A stretch of 64,000 nucleotides of DNA, taken from Callorhinus ursinus. Lineage: Eukaryota > Chordata > Mammalia > Carnivora > Otariidae. The notes below the pieces were generated by a model. That model made no database searches, had not been told where the DNA came from, and saw nothing but the letters and a program-made list of their open reading frames with translations. The DNA lies in NCBI RefSeq assembly GCF_003265705.1, contig NW_020312904.1:4845728-4909727 (forward strand). The letters run 5' to 3'. Positions 34,160-46,780 of this stretch are shown piece by piece. The position numbers and the translations under genes were made by a program. The first letter of the stretch is position 1. Every line of letters begins with the position of its first letter.

Positions 34160-35145
34160 TTTTATAGCAAGGTGACCATATAGTTTATCATCCAAATGAA
34201 AACACTTACTAACATGAAAGGGGAACAATATTAAAAATTATGTCACAACAACAGGTGTTAACTGGGATGACCTAAACTAAGACACATAATCACTCTGGTA
34301 ACTGTTGAGACAGATGAACACTGTTGGTTTTATAAGTTAATCTGCTTATCTCTAGGATTAAAGATCATAACTCTGTATCTACACTCTGTTCTAATAATTA
34401 GCCTGTTGATTCTCTTGGATTTTCTGTGCACATTATCTGCCATTAATTGTAATTCAGGTTCTTCTCTTCCACTCCTAAGATGCTATACTTTTTTTTTTCT
34501 TGTCTTATTACATGGGCCATGGGTGCTGGTACTGACTGGAGCCACAGTGGCGGCAGGCTTGCTTGTCTGGCTTCCAGTCTTAACGTCAAATATTTCTCAG
34601 TATTCCAGAAGTCATGCACTCAGAGAAAACCTGGCTTCTCTGGGCAATGAGGCCCAACAGAAATGTCCTCAGTGAATCCCCACGGAGGAGACACCGTGTG
34701 ATATTTTGTTTCCTTCTGCTTCCCCAGAAAGCCCTTTTGCCGTGCCTCAGGATGGGGGAGGTGAGACCCGAAGCACCTGGCACAGCCTCCAAGAAGAACA
34801 ACTTCCACAGAGACCCCAGGGAGAGCCGAGGTGGCTGCGGCGGTGGCAGAGGAGGAAATGCCACCTGTACCCACAAGCCCCTTCCATGGACTTCTAATAT
34901 TAGGAGCAAACTCAGGGGTGGGGGCCAGGGATCTTAAGGGAGGGGGTCTTGAGCCACCTGTCCGCAAGCAATAGTCCCATTCTGGGCTGGTGGCTTCTGA
35001 GAGGTGACGCCATTGTGGACTCAGGATGACCAGCACAAAATTGCTCCGGCTAATTCAAGCCACAGGGATTAGGCCTGTGCATCGTACCTGTGGGCCCCTT
35101 GCCTCCTGTCCCTCCAGCTGTGGCCTGTGGGCCTGTGTCACAATA
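34160..35145. other. No gene recognised
   Basis: 34160-34480 is AT-rich; 34680-35030 is GC-rich. No exon or confident repeat. Confidence 0.4.
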
Positions 35146-35150
35146 CTGAA

Positions 35151-35152
<2 letters not shown>

Positions 35153-35195
<43 letters not shown>

Positions 35196-35235
35196 GGATG
35201 TGGGTGTGTGTGGGGGGGTGTGGGTGGATGTGATT
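35153..35235. repeat. (TG)n microsatellite
   Basis: About 17 perfect TG units, then GGGTGGGTGTGGATG-type degenerate units. Confidence 0.95.
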
Positions 35236-35504
35236 TGGGTGTTCTTTTTGTGTGTTTGTTTGGTCGATTTCTATTGGAGTCCCCCCCGAGTCCTCTAATG
35301 GGCACAGGCCACCAGTGGCGGGGGCCCTGGTCAGCGTCCCCGTTCAAACTTCTGGCTGTGGCTGGCAGCCGTGAACCCACTAGAGTCAGTGAGCATGAGG
35401 CATTGCCCCGCTGCGTCTGAGGGCCCTGGGGATTTGAAGATGTTAGTGAGGGTTGGTTCTTATGGAATTTGTTCCTGTAACAATGTAATAATAGGGGATG
35501 ATGC

Positions 35505-35665
35505 ATCTTGGGCCATCCACAGAACAGGCACTGGGCTGCGTGCCTTCATGCACTCTCCCTCTCACTGGGAGAGGGGTGTGGTGAGCCCCCTGCAGAAATG
35601 GCTCTGAGAAGGGAAGTTGCCCAGGGTCACACAGCCAGGAGGAAACCAGCCCTTCTGTTTGATCG
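35505..35665 (-). mobile_element. MIR SINE
   Basis: 'AAGTTGCCCAGGGTCACACA' is a near-consensus antisense MIR core; the left part 'GGCACTGGGCTGCGTGCCTT' is the 3' end. Confidence 0.75.
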
Positions 35666-35804
35666 TAGGGGTGTAGGAACCCAAAGTCCACACTCCCCAT
35701 CCCAGGGGACCCCTCAGCACAATCCCTGGGACATCTCCCCACTAGTTTCTCAGTGGACTGACTGTTGCCCCAAGTTCTCCACCATCACTGCCCTGAAACC
35801 CTCA

Positions 35805-35965
35805 TCCACACAACAAATTCTGGTTGAGCACCTGCTGTGTGTCAGGCCCCAGGCTGGGCAGTGACAGGGACTGGCCATGAGTCAGGCAGGCCTGGTCCCT
35901 GCCCTGGAGGGGGGCTGCCATCTGGTGGGATAGACAGACACACAGATCTGTGCTGAACACGGTGA
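35805..35965 (-). mobile_element. L2 LINE 3' fragment
   Basis: 'TGGTTGAGCACCTGCTGTGT' with 'CAGGCCCCAGGCTGGGCAGT' and 'ATAGACAGACACACAGATCT' is the antisense L2 3' end. Confidence 0.65.
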
Positions 35966-36429
35966 TGAGGACTGTGGAAGCCCCAGGGGAAGTTTCCAGA
36001 AACCATTCCTCTTTAGACTTCCACGTAAACCCGGATGCCTATAACATCTGTCCCCAGAGCTCCCCCCACCCACCCACACTGCTTGCCCAAGGTGCACACA
36101 CGGAAGGTCATTGCCTGGGAAAGGATCACATAAATCCCCAAGGACCACACTGCCAGTGTAGACACATTCATTCCACTGGTGTTAGTGATAACCAGATCTC
36201 CCCCAGCTTTTAGCGTGGTGGACACGGCTCAGCAAACTTGTGTCCCTCTGATGGCGTGTCCTCACTCAGCCAGACCCAGTGCTCTTGCACACACACTGTC
36301 TGCGCTCCAGACACAGCAGGGAGCGGGCAGGCCCCAGCTCCTGGTGCTGGCTGGCTAGGTGGGGAGAAGTGAATCGTGAATGAGGACGGGGCGCGCTGGG
36401 CCGAGAATTCAGTCAGAACCATCTGTTAG

Positions 36430-36695
36430 TGAGGGGCTTGTCAAGGCTGGGTGGTCTGGGAATGCCTTTCTGAGCAGGTGATGTTTAAGCCCAGGTCTGA
36501 ATGATAAGCAGCAGCCAGCCACGGGCATTAGACACAGGGGAAGAGCATCCAGCGCAAAGACCCTCAGGCAGTAGCATGCCTGATGGTTTCAAAGAACCAA
36601 AGAAATCCAGGACGGCTGGGATGCAGAGGGAGGGCAGAAGGGGTTGAGGGTGAGGGAGTCCAGGCTCTGTAAGGCCTCACAGACACAACACCTTG
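36430..36695 (-). mobile_element. L2 LINE fragment
   Basis: 'AGCAGGTGATGTTTAAGCCC', 'AGCGCAAAGACCCTCAGGCA', then 'GGCTCTGTAAGGCCTCACAG' (complement of the segment coding 'ALHDLAP'-type residues). Confidence 0.75.
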
Positions 36696-36699
36696 TCCT

Positions 36700-36855
36700 T
36701 TGATAAAGCATTTTCCAGGCAACCTGGCTCTCCATCCCCTCAACAGCTCCATAAGGAAAGGACTCTCCTCATTTCGTGGACTAGGAACCTGAGACTCAGA
36801 TGGGTCCAGTGACCCGCCCCAGTTCACCAGGCAGGCTGTGGCAGACCAGACCCAC
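36700..36855 (-). mobile_element. MIR SINE
   Basis: 'GACTAGGAACCTGAGACTCA' with 'GTCCAGTGACCCGCCCCAGT' and 'TCACCAGGCAGGCTGTGGCA' is an antisense MIR adjoining the L2 piece. Confidence 0.65.
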
Positions 36856-37084
36856 GGTTTCCATGCATCTCCCCGGACAGGGGTGCCCAAGCGTGTGGCT
36901 TGGCAGAGGCAAAGTGGGAAAACTTTACTTTGGGGTCTTGAGTATGGAGGGGCATGTCTTCCTTTCCCTGGACGCTGTGGGGAGCCCTGGAAAGGGGCAC
37001 AGCTGCCCTCCGGCCCAGGGGGATCAACCCTCACCTGAATCCGATGTGCAGAGCCTCGGGAATCAGGGGAGCCCGAGGTTTGGG

Positions 37085-37245
37085 GGGGGGCACAAGACCT
37101 GGATTGTGACATCAGCTCTGCACTAAGAGTGATGTGAGCCCGGGCCAGTCCTGTGCCTTCTCCACCCCCAGTTTCCCCCTCGGTGAGAGGAAGGAGTCAG
37201 ACCAGGTATTAGGGGGCTGGCATCTCTGGCTTCCTGTGGTCCAGG
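37085..37245 (+). mobile_element. MIR SINE fragment
   Basis: 'CACAAGACCTGGATTGTGAC', 'CCAGTCCTGTGCCTTCTCCA', 'CCCCCAGTTTCCCCCTCGGT': sense MIR. Confidence 0.65.
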
Positions 37246-38380
37246 GTGACGCTCACACAGCTGATCCCACAGGGGGTGCTTCTTCTGGTGGGAAGGAGCT
37301 GGTTGCCTTGCCTCCCTGGCCGGACTGCCTGAGCCGGAGGCTACTCTCACTTAGACCAGCCAGGGCCAGGACCCACCTGATTGGCAGCCCCGAGAATTAC
37401 AACTTGCAGGCCTCTGGCCCCTGCCAGCAATCTTCTCGGGAGTGACTGATAACCCCGTGGGGCTTGGGACGGAATATTCTGTTGGAGTGGAGGCTTCCCA
37501 CGTGTAGCTCAGAAGACATCACAGACGCAGCCGGCCAGTGCGGGACAGAGTATGCGGAGGGCAGAGGCCCTTCCTCGCTCCTCTCCGAGCCTGTTTGCCA
37601 CCTGTCAGGGGGCAGGGGGTGCGTGGGAAGGAGGGAACAATGGTCACTGGCTCTCTCAGTGGCTGAGGGGTGAGACGGGGCGCCGGGTGTGAGCGCCCCG
37701 AGTGGAGGGCGGCCGCAGGGAAGGCACTTGTGCGCAGGGCCGTCCCTCCCAACGTCCAGGGCTCCTCAAAACCCTGCAGGAGCCCGGCTTGCCCCAGCAA
37801 AATCCTGTCCCCCCCCTACTGTGGCAGGCCACCATGCCAATCGGTAGTGTCCCCGAGAATAAGACACAGGGTAGTGACAAGTTCAAGTAGAGATTTCCAG
37901 AGTTAGTGTTTTTTTAGTGACTCCCAAACCCGGTTTTTCAAGCTGCCTATGTTTACTTTCTACTGCAAGCTTCTGGCTATCACGACGTAATTTGTAACAA
38001 TAAAATAATCATAGTACAAAAAGAAAAATAAAAAGCAGAGAAAGAAGAAGACAACATACCTTACCGAGGAGTTTGTACCCGACGCCGGTCTGTGTGCTGA
38101 CTCCCGTTTGTAAGGACCTCTTCCTACTGGGAACGGTGCATCATGGACAAGCAGCTTACGCTTTTCCTCTCGCCGGTGTATGGTGTGATCCGTGTGTTTT
38201 GGAACCGATTCAGAACCAATACCAGGTAGCATCCTCAGGCCCTCTGCCCTGACCTTTACCTCTGAAGTCGCCCTGAGCCTCAGTCAGGAGCAGCCTGCTC
38301 CTGCAGACGGGCCCGGAGCTGCCAGGGGCCAGGGGGCCGTCTGACGCTGACCAGGACCAGTATGAAACAGGCCTTCATGG
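37246..38380. other. No gene recognised
   Basis: GC-rich to 37900, then AT-rich 37960-38040 with many AAATAAAA-type words, then mixed. No exon or confident repeat. Confidence 0.4.
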
Positions 38381-38381
38381 A

Positions 38382-38458
38382 AAACACACGCACGTGCACC
38401 CCGACATGCATAGGGACACGCACGCACACACGCACACGTAGACACGTGCACATGCAGG
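38382..38458. repeat. CA-rich microsatellite, imperfect
   Basis: ACACACGCACGTGCACCC-type alternating sequence. Confidence 0.8.
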
Positions 38459-39352
38459 TGGACCCTCTTGCGGTCTCAGATACTTTAGAAAAATAGGCAG
38501 GCCGCTAACGAGGGTGGGTGGTCCTTCCCTGCATTGTCCAAAACACCAATCAGGTGTGGCCCCGAGGCTGGAAAGAAGGGCTTGGGGGGTGGGGGCATCA
38601 GGGACATGGTGAGGCGTGGGGCCGAGAGACGCTTCCTGGCTCACCATCAAATCCAAAGCTCTCTCTAGAGCATTTCAGTCACAGCGAGGCTGTGGGTGTG
38701 GCCGTGCCTGGCACCGTCTCCCACGCAGACCCCCAGACCCTCCGCCGTCCCCCCAGCCCAGGCCCCGTCCGCCAGCCCAGCTGACATCTTGCCCACTGTG
38801 TCCGCTAGAGTCTAGCGGATCCCTCGACAATCCAAATTCACGTGACAGCCCCAAGGGGAGTTACTGGGGGCGTTTCTTGTCAGTGTCGAGGGGCAGCCGT
38901 GTCATCACAGAGAGACGTCTATGCCTCCCCACCCCCGTCGTCTGCTATGGGAACCTGAGGTTGGAATAATAGAGGTGACTTTCAGGAATTCTTGACCTTG
39001 CCGCTTACCTGGTGAGTATCAGATGGTGTCTGCCTGGTCCCCACAAACCAGCTGTAAGGTCAGAGGGCAGCCAGCCCCCCAGTGAGTGGTGACACCGTGC
39101 TCACTGCCACCTGCAACCCCAGAGCCCATCACCAGACCAGGCTGCGGCGATGCCCTTTACCCTCCAGAACATAAAGACCACACACCTGCTGTGTGACTGA
39201 TACCCCACGAGGGTCCCAGCCTGCCTTGCAGCACACACAGCCCTAGATGGCAGTCAAGGGAATGGATACAACCTTGGGGTCTGTGGCCTGAAAAACAGAT
39301 GTTGAAGTTGAGCGGTCAGGCGAGAGAGAGAGAGAAGATCCTAGAAAATCCA
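38459..39352. other. No feature recognised
   Basis: Mixed sequence; a short GA run at about 39328-39343 is the only landmark. Confidence 0.4.
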
Positions 39353-39354
39353 TT

Positions 39355-39480
39355 CGCTCATGCATGCATTCCTTCATCTGTTCAACAAATATTTATCCAG
39401 CTCTGAACCCAGCACGCATCTGGGAGTGGTTCCTGCCAAACACAGAGATGTCAGGGAACATGCGTGTGTCCATGGGAGAG
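39355..39480 (-). mobile_element. L2 LINE 3' end
   Basis: 'CATCTGTTCAACAAATATTT' followed by 'ATCCAGCTCTGAACCCAGCA' is the terminal antisense L2 motif. Confidence 0.7.
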
Positions 39481-40380
39481 GCTGGGATCCCCTGAGAAGT
39501 GACTGGTTGTGCCTAACAGTTAGGAACGCCCAGATCCCCAAAGCAAATAGGCAACACCTACCTATACCCTCCATGAGAGTGGCCTTGGAGGCGGCATTGT
39601 CCCCACCCAAGTTCCCAGGACCTGCCAGATGGTGCTAGAGAGATGCCTGCTGTGTGAGCCACTTTGACCCTTAGTCACACTGTACCAAAAACTCCTATCT
39701 TTACATCAAAACCCTGATATGTTTGCCCTTGACAGGGTGACATTCAGGGCTGTGGCAGGGCCCACCCCCCAGAGGCATCATTCACAACGCGGTCACGGAA
39801 ATGGTCATGGGTTCCCAGGAACAGCATTTCTGTGGACCGCATTGGGAACAGCAACCCCCAGGTTTGTGCAGTGAGGTGCCCTGTGAATTGCCCTACACCG
39901 TCCAACAAAATACGCAGGAGCCCATGGAAGTCAGACGAACCTGGGTGTGGGTGAAATTCTGGGGCACGTGGTTGCAAGTCGCGGCTGGCACTGCCACCGG
40001 GGGCATCCAGTGGGACCAAACTGGTGACCTGAGAGAATGTCTTCTTGGAGCCCCGCCTGGGTTCTCACGTGTGTTCTTTCTGTTTCTCCCCACTTCTGTA
40101 TGTTCAAGCTGATGGGATGCGTCACAATCAGATCGGCAAGCAGTCAGTCTGGGTCAGGTGTAATAACTAAGTGGGACGCCGAGGGGGAGGGGCTCAGTCG
40201 CCTAAACAAGCCAGGACCCCCCCCCCCAGGCAGGTGCGTCCACGCCAGGGTCGGCCACGCTAGGGCACACAGGTGAGGGTCGGACAGGGCGGCTCCTCTC
40301 TCCTGCACACCCCGACTTCCGTGAGCAGGCACAGGGTCTCCCTGAGAGCTGATAACCGGGAAAACCAAAAACCAACAATA
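39481..40380. other. No gene recognised
   Basis: No confident exon or repeat. A C run lies at about 40218-40228. Confidence 0.4.
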
Positions 40381-40423
40381 TTCCTGATAATAATAATGTA
40401 ATAATAATAATAATGTATTTTAC
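40376..40423. repeat. (AAT)n microsatellite
   Basis: TAATAATAATGTAATAATAA and continuation, ending in ATGTATTTT. Confidence 0.9.
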
Positions 40424-41392
40424 ACTGCGCTACGCTGCTTTTGTCTTTATATACAGTAGTTTTTATAAAGATGTCCTTAGGTTTTAATAAAGGAGTGTCA
40501 TGTCAACTGTTCCCAGTGTTAAAACGTGCTTTAACATTTCCAAATGCACTCGTGGGAACCGGCCTTCATGATTATTCCGTTCTCGGCCCGGGAGGCTGAG
40601 CTGAGGAGCTGTCTAGGGTGGCACTAGGGGTCCAGCCCCAAGGGCAGATGGAGATGCCAGACGGGGACCACCTCCCAAGGGGCAAGAGCAGGTGGGAAAG
40701 GAGACAGAGCCATGCGGTCCCCTGGGTGGTGGCTGGAGCTGTGAGCACAAAGGATGGGCTGGGGACAGTTGCTGCACATTGTTATCTCCTTGAACCCTGT
40801 GCCTGAGCTGGCAGGTGGATTCCCATCCCTGGCTCAGAAGGTGGCCCTAGATGACCGAGTGCCATCCTGCGGGTTCTTGGAGGAGGGCCGGACCCCTGCT
40901 CTCCAGGAGGGAGAGACACCCTTATTGGGCAAAGGGGGTTTTGTGCCTCCCATACCTGCCACCCACGGGGGCCACGTCGGACCCTCTTTCCGCACGGGTC
41001 TCAACTCCACGAACAATTTGGCCAGAGCAGTGTTGCCCATGAGGGCTGGCGCTGTATCCGGTTCCGTCCAAAGCTCCAGCCTCAAATACCATTCGGAGTT
41101 TTGCCTCCGAACCCCCCAGGCTGGAGTCCCATCCTAGGGCCTAGAGGGCGGAGACCAGACTCAGCGCATCCTTCTCCTCCCCAGGGCAGCCAGCATCTGG
41201 GCTGGAGCGGGAAGGTGGGGGAAAGGACCAGAAAAGGGGGCAGGGAAGGAGCTCGTTTGATGTCACTGTTTTTGCTGCTGCAGGAAAGTTCTGCATTCTT
41301 GGGGCACATGGAGATTTCTTTGGGAGAGCCGTGTGGGGTCTCCCCATGCCCCTGTTCCCAGGCAAGGAGGACCAGGCCAGGATGCAACCATT
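40424..41392. other. No gene recognised
   Basis: 40430-40570 is AT-rich with 'TTTTAATAAAGGAGTGTCAT' (an AATAAA hexamer), but nothing upstream looks like a transcript end. The rest is GC-rich without an identifiable exon. Confidence 0.4.
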
Positions 41393-41395
41393 TGT

Positions 41396-41460
41396 ACCCA
41401 CACACACACACAGACACACGAACGTACACACGCAGGCGCACGCACGCACACGCTCATGCA
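41396..41460. repeat. CA/CGCA microsatellite
   Basis: CACACACACACAGACACACG followed by GCGCACGCACGCACACGC-like units. Confidence 0.85.
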
Positions 41461-41499
41461 CCTCCCCTACTTGGCGCTGGAGAGGGGCCGGGGACAACC

Positions 41500-41725
41500 T
41501 TCCTGAATGAAGACTGTCCTCCTGGACAGCTGCGCTCTCTCTCCCAGGAGCCCCTTATGCTGTGGGCAGGGTGACCACACAGGAGAAGGGACAGAGGTTG
41601 GCTTCAGATCCCTCAGGGCCTCGGGTGCCCAGCCAAATGTCTTGGACTTGATCGAATGGGCTGTGGAGCACTGTGGGCAGGTTTGGGACAAAGGAGGGAT
41701 ATCATCAGTTCCCCAGACTAGGAAT
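41500..41725 (-). mobile_element. L2 LINE fragment
   Basis: 'ATGTCTTGGACTTGATCGAA' with 'GGGCTGTGGAGCACTGTGGG' and 'CAGGGTGACCACACAGGAGA' fits antisense L2; moderately diverged. Confidence 0.5.
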
Positions 41726-41739
41726 GAAAAAGAAGACAC

Positions 41740-42720
41740 CACTACACATCCAAAAAAACAAAAAAGATAAGAGGAAAATTCGTATCCAAAACACCTGAAC
41801 ATTGAAAAGAAACAGGTAAGTTTCTTTAAAACATTACAAGTTCCCGAAACTGATACTAGAAAATGAAAATCTAAAGAGCCCTATAATTATTAAATAAACT
41901 GAATCCATAAGCAAGTTATTCCCACTAAGAAAACTCCAGGACCTGCAAATTCAATGAAAACGGTAAGGAAGAAATCAAGCCAATCTTACACAAGCTCTTC
42001 TGGAGAACAGGAGGGAAAAATAAGATAAACATACAAGAGCATAAAACGGCCTCAACTCATTTTTTTGAGGCCAGAAGAATGCTGATACCAAACCCTTGCA
42101 GAGCAAGCCCCAGTCATCACACAGATGCAAAAATCCCAATCAAAACAGAGCACGTGGTGGAATTCAGCACAACCTAATCAGGTGTATCCCAGAAACGTCA
42201 GGTTGGTTGAACATCAGAGAACAATAACTGTGATCCCATAGCATCAGCATCTTAAAGAGAAACATGTATGATCACCTCAATAGGCTCAGAAAAAAAATAA
42301 TAAAGTCAACACCCGTTCAAGTTTAAAAATGCTGGAGCACAAGGGGACATTCTTAAACCAGATAGCCAATACCCATGAAAAACGTATAAAAAACACCTTA
42401 TGGATCTTGATACTTGAAAACTTGAAAGCTTTCCTTTCAGATCAGGAATAAGCCCCTGACACCTGTTCTCACCGCTTCTGTCCAACGTTGTAGAACACCC
42501 AGCAGCACCGTGAGACAGAGACAAGGAATCAAAGGTGTAAGGATTAAAACAGAAGAAATTAAAATGCCACCTTTCAAGATGATATGATTGCATAGGTGAG
42601 AAATCCAAAATAATCTAATTTAAATTAAACCCAGCAGCTAAGCATTATATATATGTCATTCAAACAAAATCTGATGTGGGTTGCTGAGAACCCTCTAATA
42701 TACACCATTCAGGAGCCTAG
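41740..42720 (+). pseudogene. L1 LINE ORF2 (reverse-transcriptase region) relic
   Basis: Sense L1, frames broken by many stops. 'GGAAGAAATCAAGCCAATCT' and 'CATTTTTTTGAGGCCAGAAG' correspond to the segment before the RT domain. 'ACTTGAAAGCTTTCCTTTCA' reads LKAFPF, with RSG following, as in the RT palm region. 'AAGATGATATGATTGCATAG' corresponds to the position of the F-x-D-D box, which is lost. A dead retrotransposon fragment of mixed age. Confidence 0.75.
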
Positions 42721-43777
42721 GCACCCTCTGACCTGTTCACCATTGTCTCACTCCGAGGCCTCCAGGGTCACCATGGTGAGGAAGGACAGAGCACGAGGGT
42801 CGCTCGTCAGCTCTTCAACACTTTGGGCTGGAGGTAAGAAGTGTCACTTCTGCTCACATTTCATTGGTTGGAACCAGTCACACAGCCCCACCTAACTGCC
42901 AGGGAGCTAGGAAGAGTCATCCTCCTGTGGTCCCCCAATATTCAAGTCACACTTTGTCCCACGTGTAGGACACACTCACACCGCGAGAGAGAGTCAACCC
43001 AACTGCCGTGCTCACTGAATCCAGCTTGAAATCTCGGCTCTTGGAGCAAGTGACCTGCACAGAGCTCTTCAGAGGGTCTGTGCCCACCTCCTCTTGCTCT
43101 GGACACCTATAAACTGAGAGACATGCCCTGCCTCTGATACTGACCCCATATTCAATGATGGAGCAGGATGGTGACAACTGCAATGAACACTCCCCTGTGG
43201 AGAAAATGCAGACGGGTGGCCATCTCTGCTGTATAGAAGCCCCACACCCTGCTGGGCAGACCTACCTGGGGCCAAGACCCCTACCCTGGGGTGGCCAAGC
43301 TTTCTTGATTAGGCTCCTTCTGAAAAGGTACCTTGCTGGTCATTCTCCCTGGCCCTTGACTATGTCCTGCCATCAGGCTCCTTGGCCACACCTGAAACGG
43401 ATATTCGGGAGTATGCCCTTTGGGGGCTGTGGGATCTCAGCTACTGTCTGCCCACAGAAGACTGGGGACCTGGTGAACAGTCAACAGTCGAGTATTTTAG
43501 TCCAAGCTTTGGGTTCCTCTCCAATACGGTTTCCTCAAAAATGTAGCAAACATCGATAATATTTGTTTCCAGTGAGTTCCATGTTCTATCCATCAGTGCA
43601 AAAGGTCTTTCTGGGATACAGGTCTCCACTTTGCTTACTTGCCATTTTGTCCCCATGTTTCATTCACAATATAATGGCAGCCACTTGGAGTCTATCTGGA
43701 CTTTTCTAATCTGCTTTTTGCCCTGAGGTAGTTTGAGCCTTTATTGTTCAAACGCTCCCTAAATCCCTTTCCAAGTT
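42721..43777. other. Unassigned, no gene
   Basis: The plus frame at 43155-43559 (134 residues) has no recognisable domain. Composition suggests an old repeat but I cannot place it. Confidence 0.35.
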
Positions 43778-43975
43778 TTTTTTTTAAGATTTTATTTATT
43801 TATTTGAGAGAGAGAATGAGAGAGAGAGAGAGAGAGAGCACATGGGGGGGGGTCAGAGGGAGAAGCAGACTCCCCGCTGAGCAGGGAGCCCGATGCGGGA
43901 CTCCATCCCGAGACTCCAGGATCATGACCTGAGCCGAAGGCAGTCACTTAACCAACTGAGCCACCCAGGCGCCCT
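43778..43975 (-). mobile_element. CAN-SINE, antisense, short target-site duplication
   Basis: T-rich tail, a long GA run (43808-43837), 'CAGGATCATGACCTGAGCCG', 'CTGAGCCACCCAGGCGCCCT'. CAAGTT repeats at 43772 and 43976. Confidence 0.95.
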
Positions 43976-43981
43976 CAAGTT

Positions 43982-45055
43982 ATTTTTGGCTTTCTAATTT
44001 TGCTAAGCCCCAGATTTCTGGAATTTCTCTATTGTCTTTATTTCTGCTCACAAACAGCCACCTCTTTCTTGAGCTCATGTCTTTCTTGCAAAATCTTGTT
44101 GAGTGTCATCAACAGCCAAGACGCACTCCTGCTCTCCTGCTCTCTCCCCTCTTGTTTTCATGTTGCAAGTTTAATAGCGTATGGGTTCATGCAGAGGTGA
44201 CGTAGGTGAATGTGTCACCATCCACAACCTGACCCCCAACCCCCAGATCCAGTGTTTCCTTGGCATCTGCCACCAGCCACTAAGCTAATGCCGTATCTTT
44301 TAGTTTTTTGATGCCTCAACACCGACGTAAGTCAGGACAGGATAAGGCTACGCGGAGGTCAAAATAAAGGCTCCTCCATCCCTCATGCAAAGATGGTACA
44401 ATCAGACTGAGCTACAGGGAAACTCCACTCCACAAAGTGACTCAGGGATCCAAGTGCTTCCATCTTGTCTCCACAGTTTTCACTCGGAGCCTCCTGGATC
44501 TGAATGCACCAGGAGGGAATAGAGAGAGAAAGAAGCATTCTTAATGACCTCATCCCAGTGTTATGTACCGTCTTCCCAAAGTCCTCTGGATGCAAACATA
44601 CTGTAAAGACACTATGATCAAAACAATATGCTGCTGGCTTGAGACTAGACAAATAGATTAGAATACAGAAATATAAGTGAGCATATATGATACTTAATAT
44701 AACAAAAGTAGTGTTTCAATACAGTGAGGAATTATTAATTAATACATAGTTATTATCATTGTTTGACTGAGCCACAAGTATTTACAAATGATACTGACTG
44801 GTACCCATCCAGGGGAAAAGAAAGGTCGACCCCTATCTTAGCCATATCTGAAAACCAACTTCCTATTAGAGACTTACAATAACAATTCAGCAAGAAATTC
44901 TAAAGGGTTATATAGGAACATTCTCAATGTAGAAAAATTCTTAACCAGGACCAGACACCCGGTGTAGCTAAAGGAGTGATAAACAAAAAAATTAATTTTT
45001 GTATGGCAAAAGGTAACACTGTGAACAAGAGATTTAAACACAGAGAACACATACA
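43982..45055. other. Unassigned AT-rich region with one old repeat
   Basis: 44280-44525 ('AAAGTGACTCAGGGATCCAA', 'GTGCTTCCATCTTGTCTCCA') resembles the same unnamed old repeat as 55040-55275. 44640-45055 is AT-rich, probably LINE-derived. No gene. Confidence 0.35.
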
Positions 45056-45059
45056 AGGC

Positions 45060-45485
45060 TTATATTTAATTTATAGAGAGCATGCACAAATCGAGAGGTA
45101 ATAAACAACCCAATTTTTATAAAAAGGAAAAGGGACACCAGGAGGCAATTCACAGAACTAATCCAAGTAGCAACAAATGTATGAAAAGACCTTCAAACAC
45201 ACAGACATGGGGCCGGGGAGCAAAGCGAAATAAAGAGTTGCCATTGTACACCCATCAGACTGGCAAAAAATAAATCTGTCAGTTTCTTGTTAGCAGCCGC
45301 ATGAGAAAAGGGTACTTTTTGTGCACTGATGCTAGAAATGGATCCACACTGACCTTTGTTGGAAGCAATCTGAAAATATCTATTAAAATTAAAAGCTGTA
45401 CCCCATTTGACCCAGCATGGATGGAATGGAATTCCAAGTGGGAAAGGGAGCAAAATGATGCTTATCAACAGGGGAAAGACTCAGT
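45060..45485 (+). mobile_element. L1-type LINE 3' remnant (sense)
   Basis: 'ACACCCATCAGACTGGCAAA', 'GTTGGAAGCAATCTGAAAAT', 'CCCCATTTGACCCAGCATGG' are the sense version of the segment seen in antisense at 16135 and 28040. Confidence 0.65.
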
Positions 45486-46766
45486 GGTGTGCTGTTAAGT
45501 CATCAACAATTTCATCTCCAAGGGGGGAAAAAAGCATGCATTTTTTTATTTATCATAAAATTAACTAACATAAAGGACATGTGGCACAGAGTTTACGAGT
45601 AATAATAAAATATACAATCCTCTTGGTTATAAATTTTATATAGTCAAATAATTCTCAGAGAGTGCTTCTGTTGGTTTTTGCCAAACTCTTGTACCTGTAG
45701 CCAACGCAGGTGGCCATGGTGAGCAAGTGTAGATCCAGTGTGAACTTTCATGGATAATTCCGTTTTAGTGCAAGAGGAAGAAGAAAATGAAACCAAGACG
45801 TGTTGAGACTTCACTCTTCTGTTCATGGCCTGAATACCCTCTTTGTCCAGTTAAATAAGTTTGCAAGTCCTTAGAGAATGTTCCTCCATTTTTTTGTGCG
45901 ATTCCCAATGTAATAACTACAAACATGACACCCTTGGACGTTGATTTGCATTATCAACGTTAGCATTTCTTAAGTACTAGACAACCACCAAGACAATAAA
46001 TCAAGCCCTAATGGGTAATGCGTGGCAATTTCCGTGGTGTGTACCCTCTCACCACGGCCACCTGTAAACTAGGTGCATGACGTGTCTGATCATAACTTGG
46101 GAAGAGACGCACAAAAGCGTGCCATTATACTGTATTGACAGTAGATGTCCATAACCTCGAGCATCAGTTATAGTAAGATAATTAGGAAGCGATCATTTTA
46201 AGTATTTGCCTTTGTTTTTTAATAGAATGTATTTGATATGTAGTTTATGGAATTTAATCTTCTTGCTGACTGCATTGAATAAGCGGCTCACAAAATTCCT
46301 GAAAAATTAACAATAGACTCTCACGAGCCAGTACGTGCTGGCTCCAGCACAGCCCTGGGAATGGCTGGCCAATACGGAGTGGCCATGCAGTGGAATTTTT
46401 AGGCAACTATTTACAAGAACAAATTGAAGTTCTACAGAGGATTTGGAGGGATTTTCACAAAGAATTGCCAAATAAGAAAAGCAAAATACAGACAAGAGAG
46501 AATAATATCAATCCCATTTTTGCAGCACAATGACCGCCCCCAGCAAAAGCTGTGTACATGTGTGTGTACACATTAATTAGTGGTTGCACGAGCATTCCGA
46601 AGAATAAGGCGACACGGTTGGAGGACATAGGGTGTGATGTGTGGGAGAGAGGAAAGGGAGCCAAGCAAAATAGGAAAACAGAACAAAAAGACTGCCAATA
46701 AAACAAATTGCACATATGTTAACACATTCTGGCATTATGCATAATATATGCATGTATGTGTTCATG
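45486..46766. other. AT-rich, no gene recognised
   Basis: Possible decayed L1 sequence (for example 'ATGTGTGTGTACACATTAAT' near 46559). Longest frames are under 90 codons. Confidence 0.35.
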
Positions 46767-46780
46767 TCATTAAAGTACAT

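Noticed and set aside
40480..40500. AATAAA as a transcript end
   Set aside because: No upstream exon or transcript evidence; AT-rich context makes the hexamer likely by chance.
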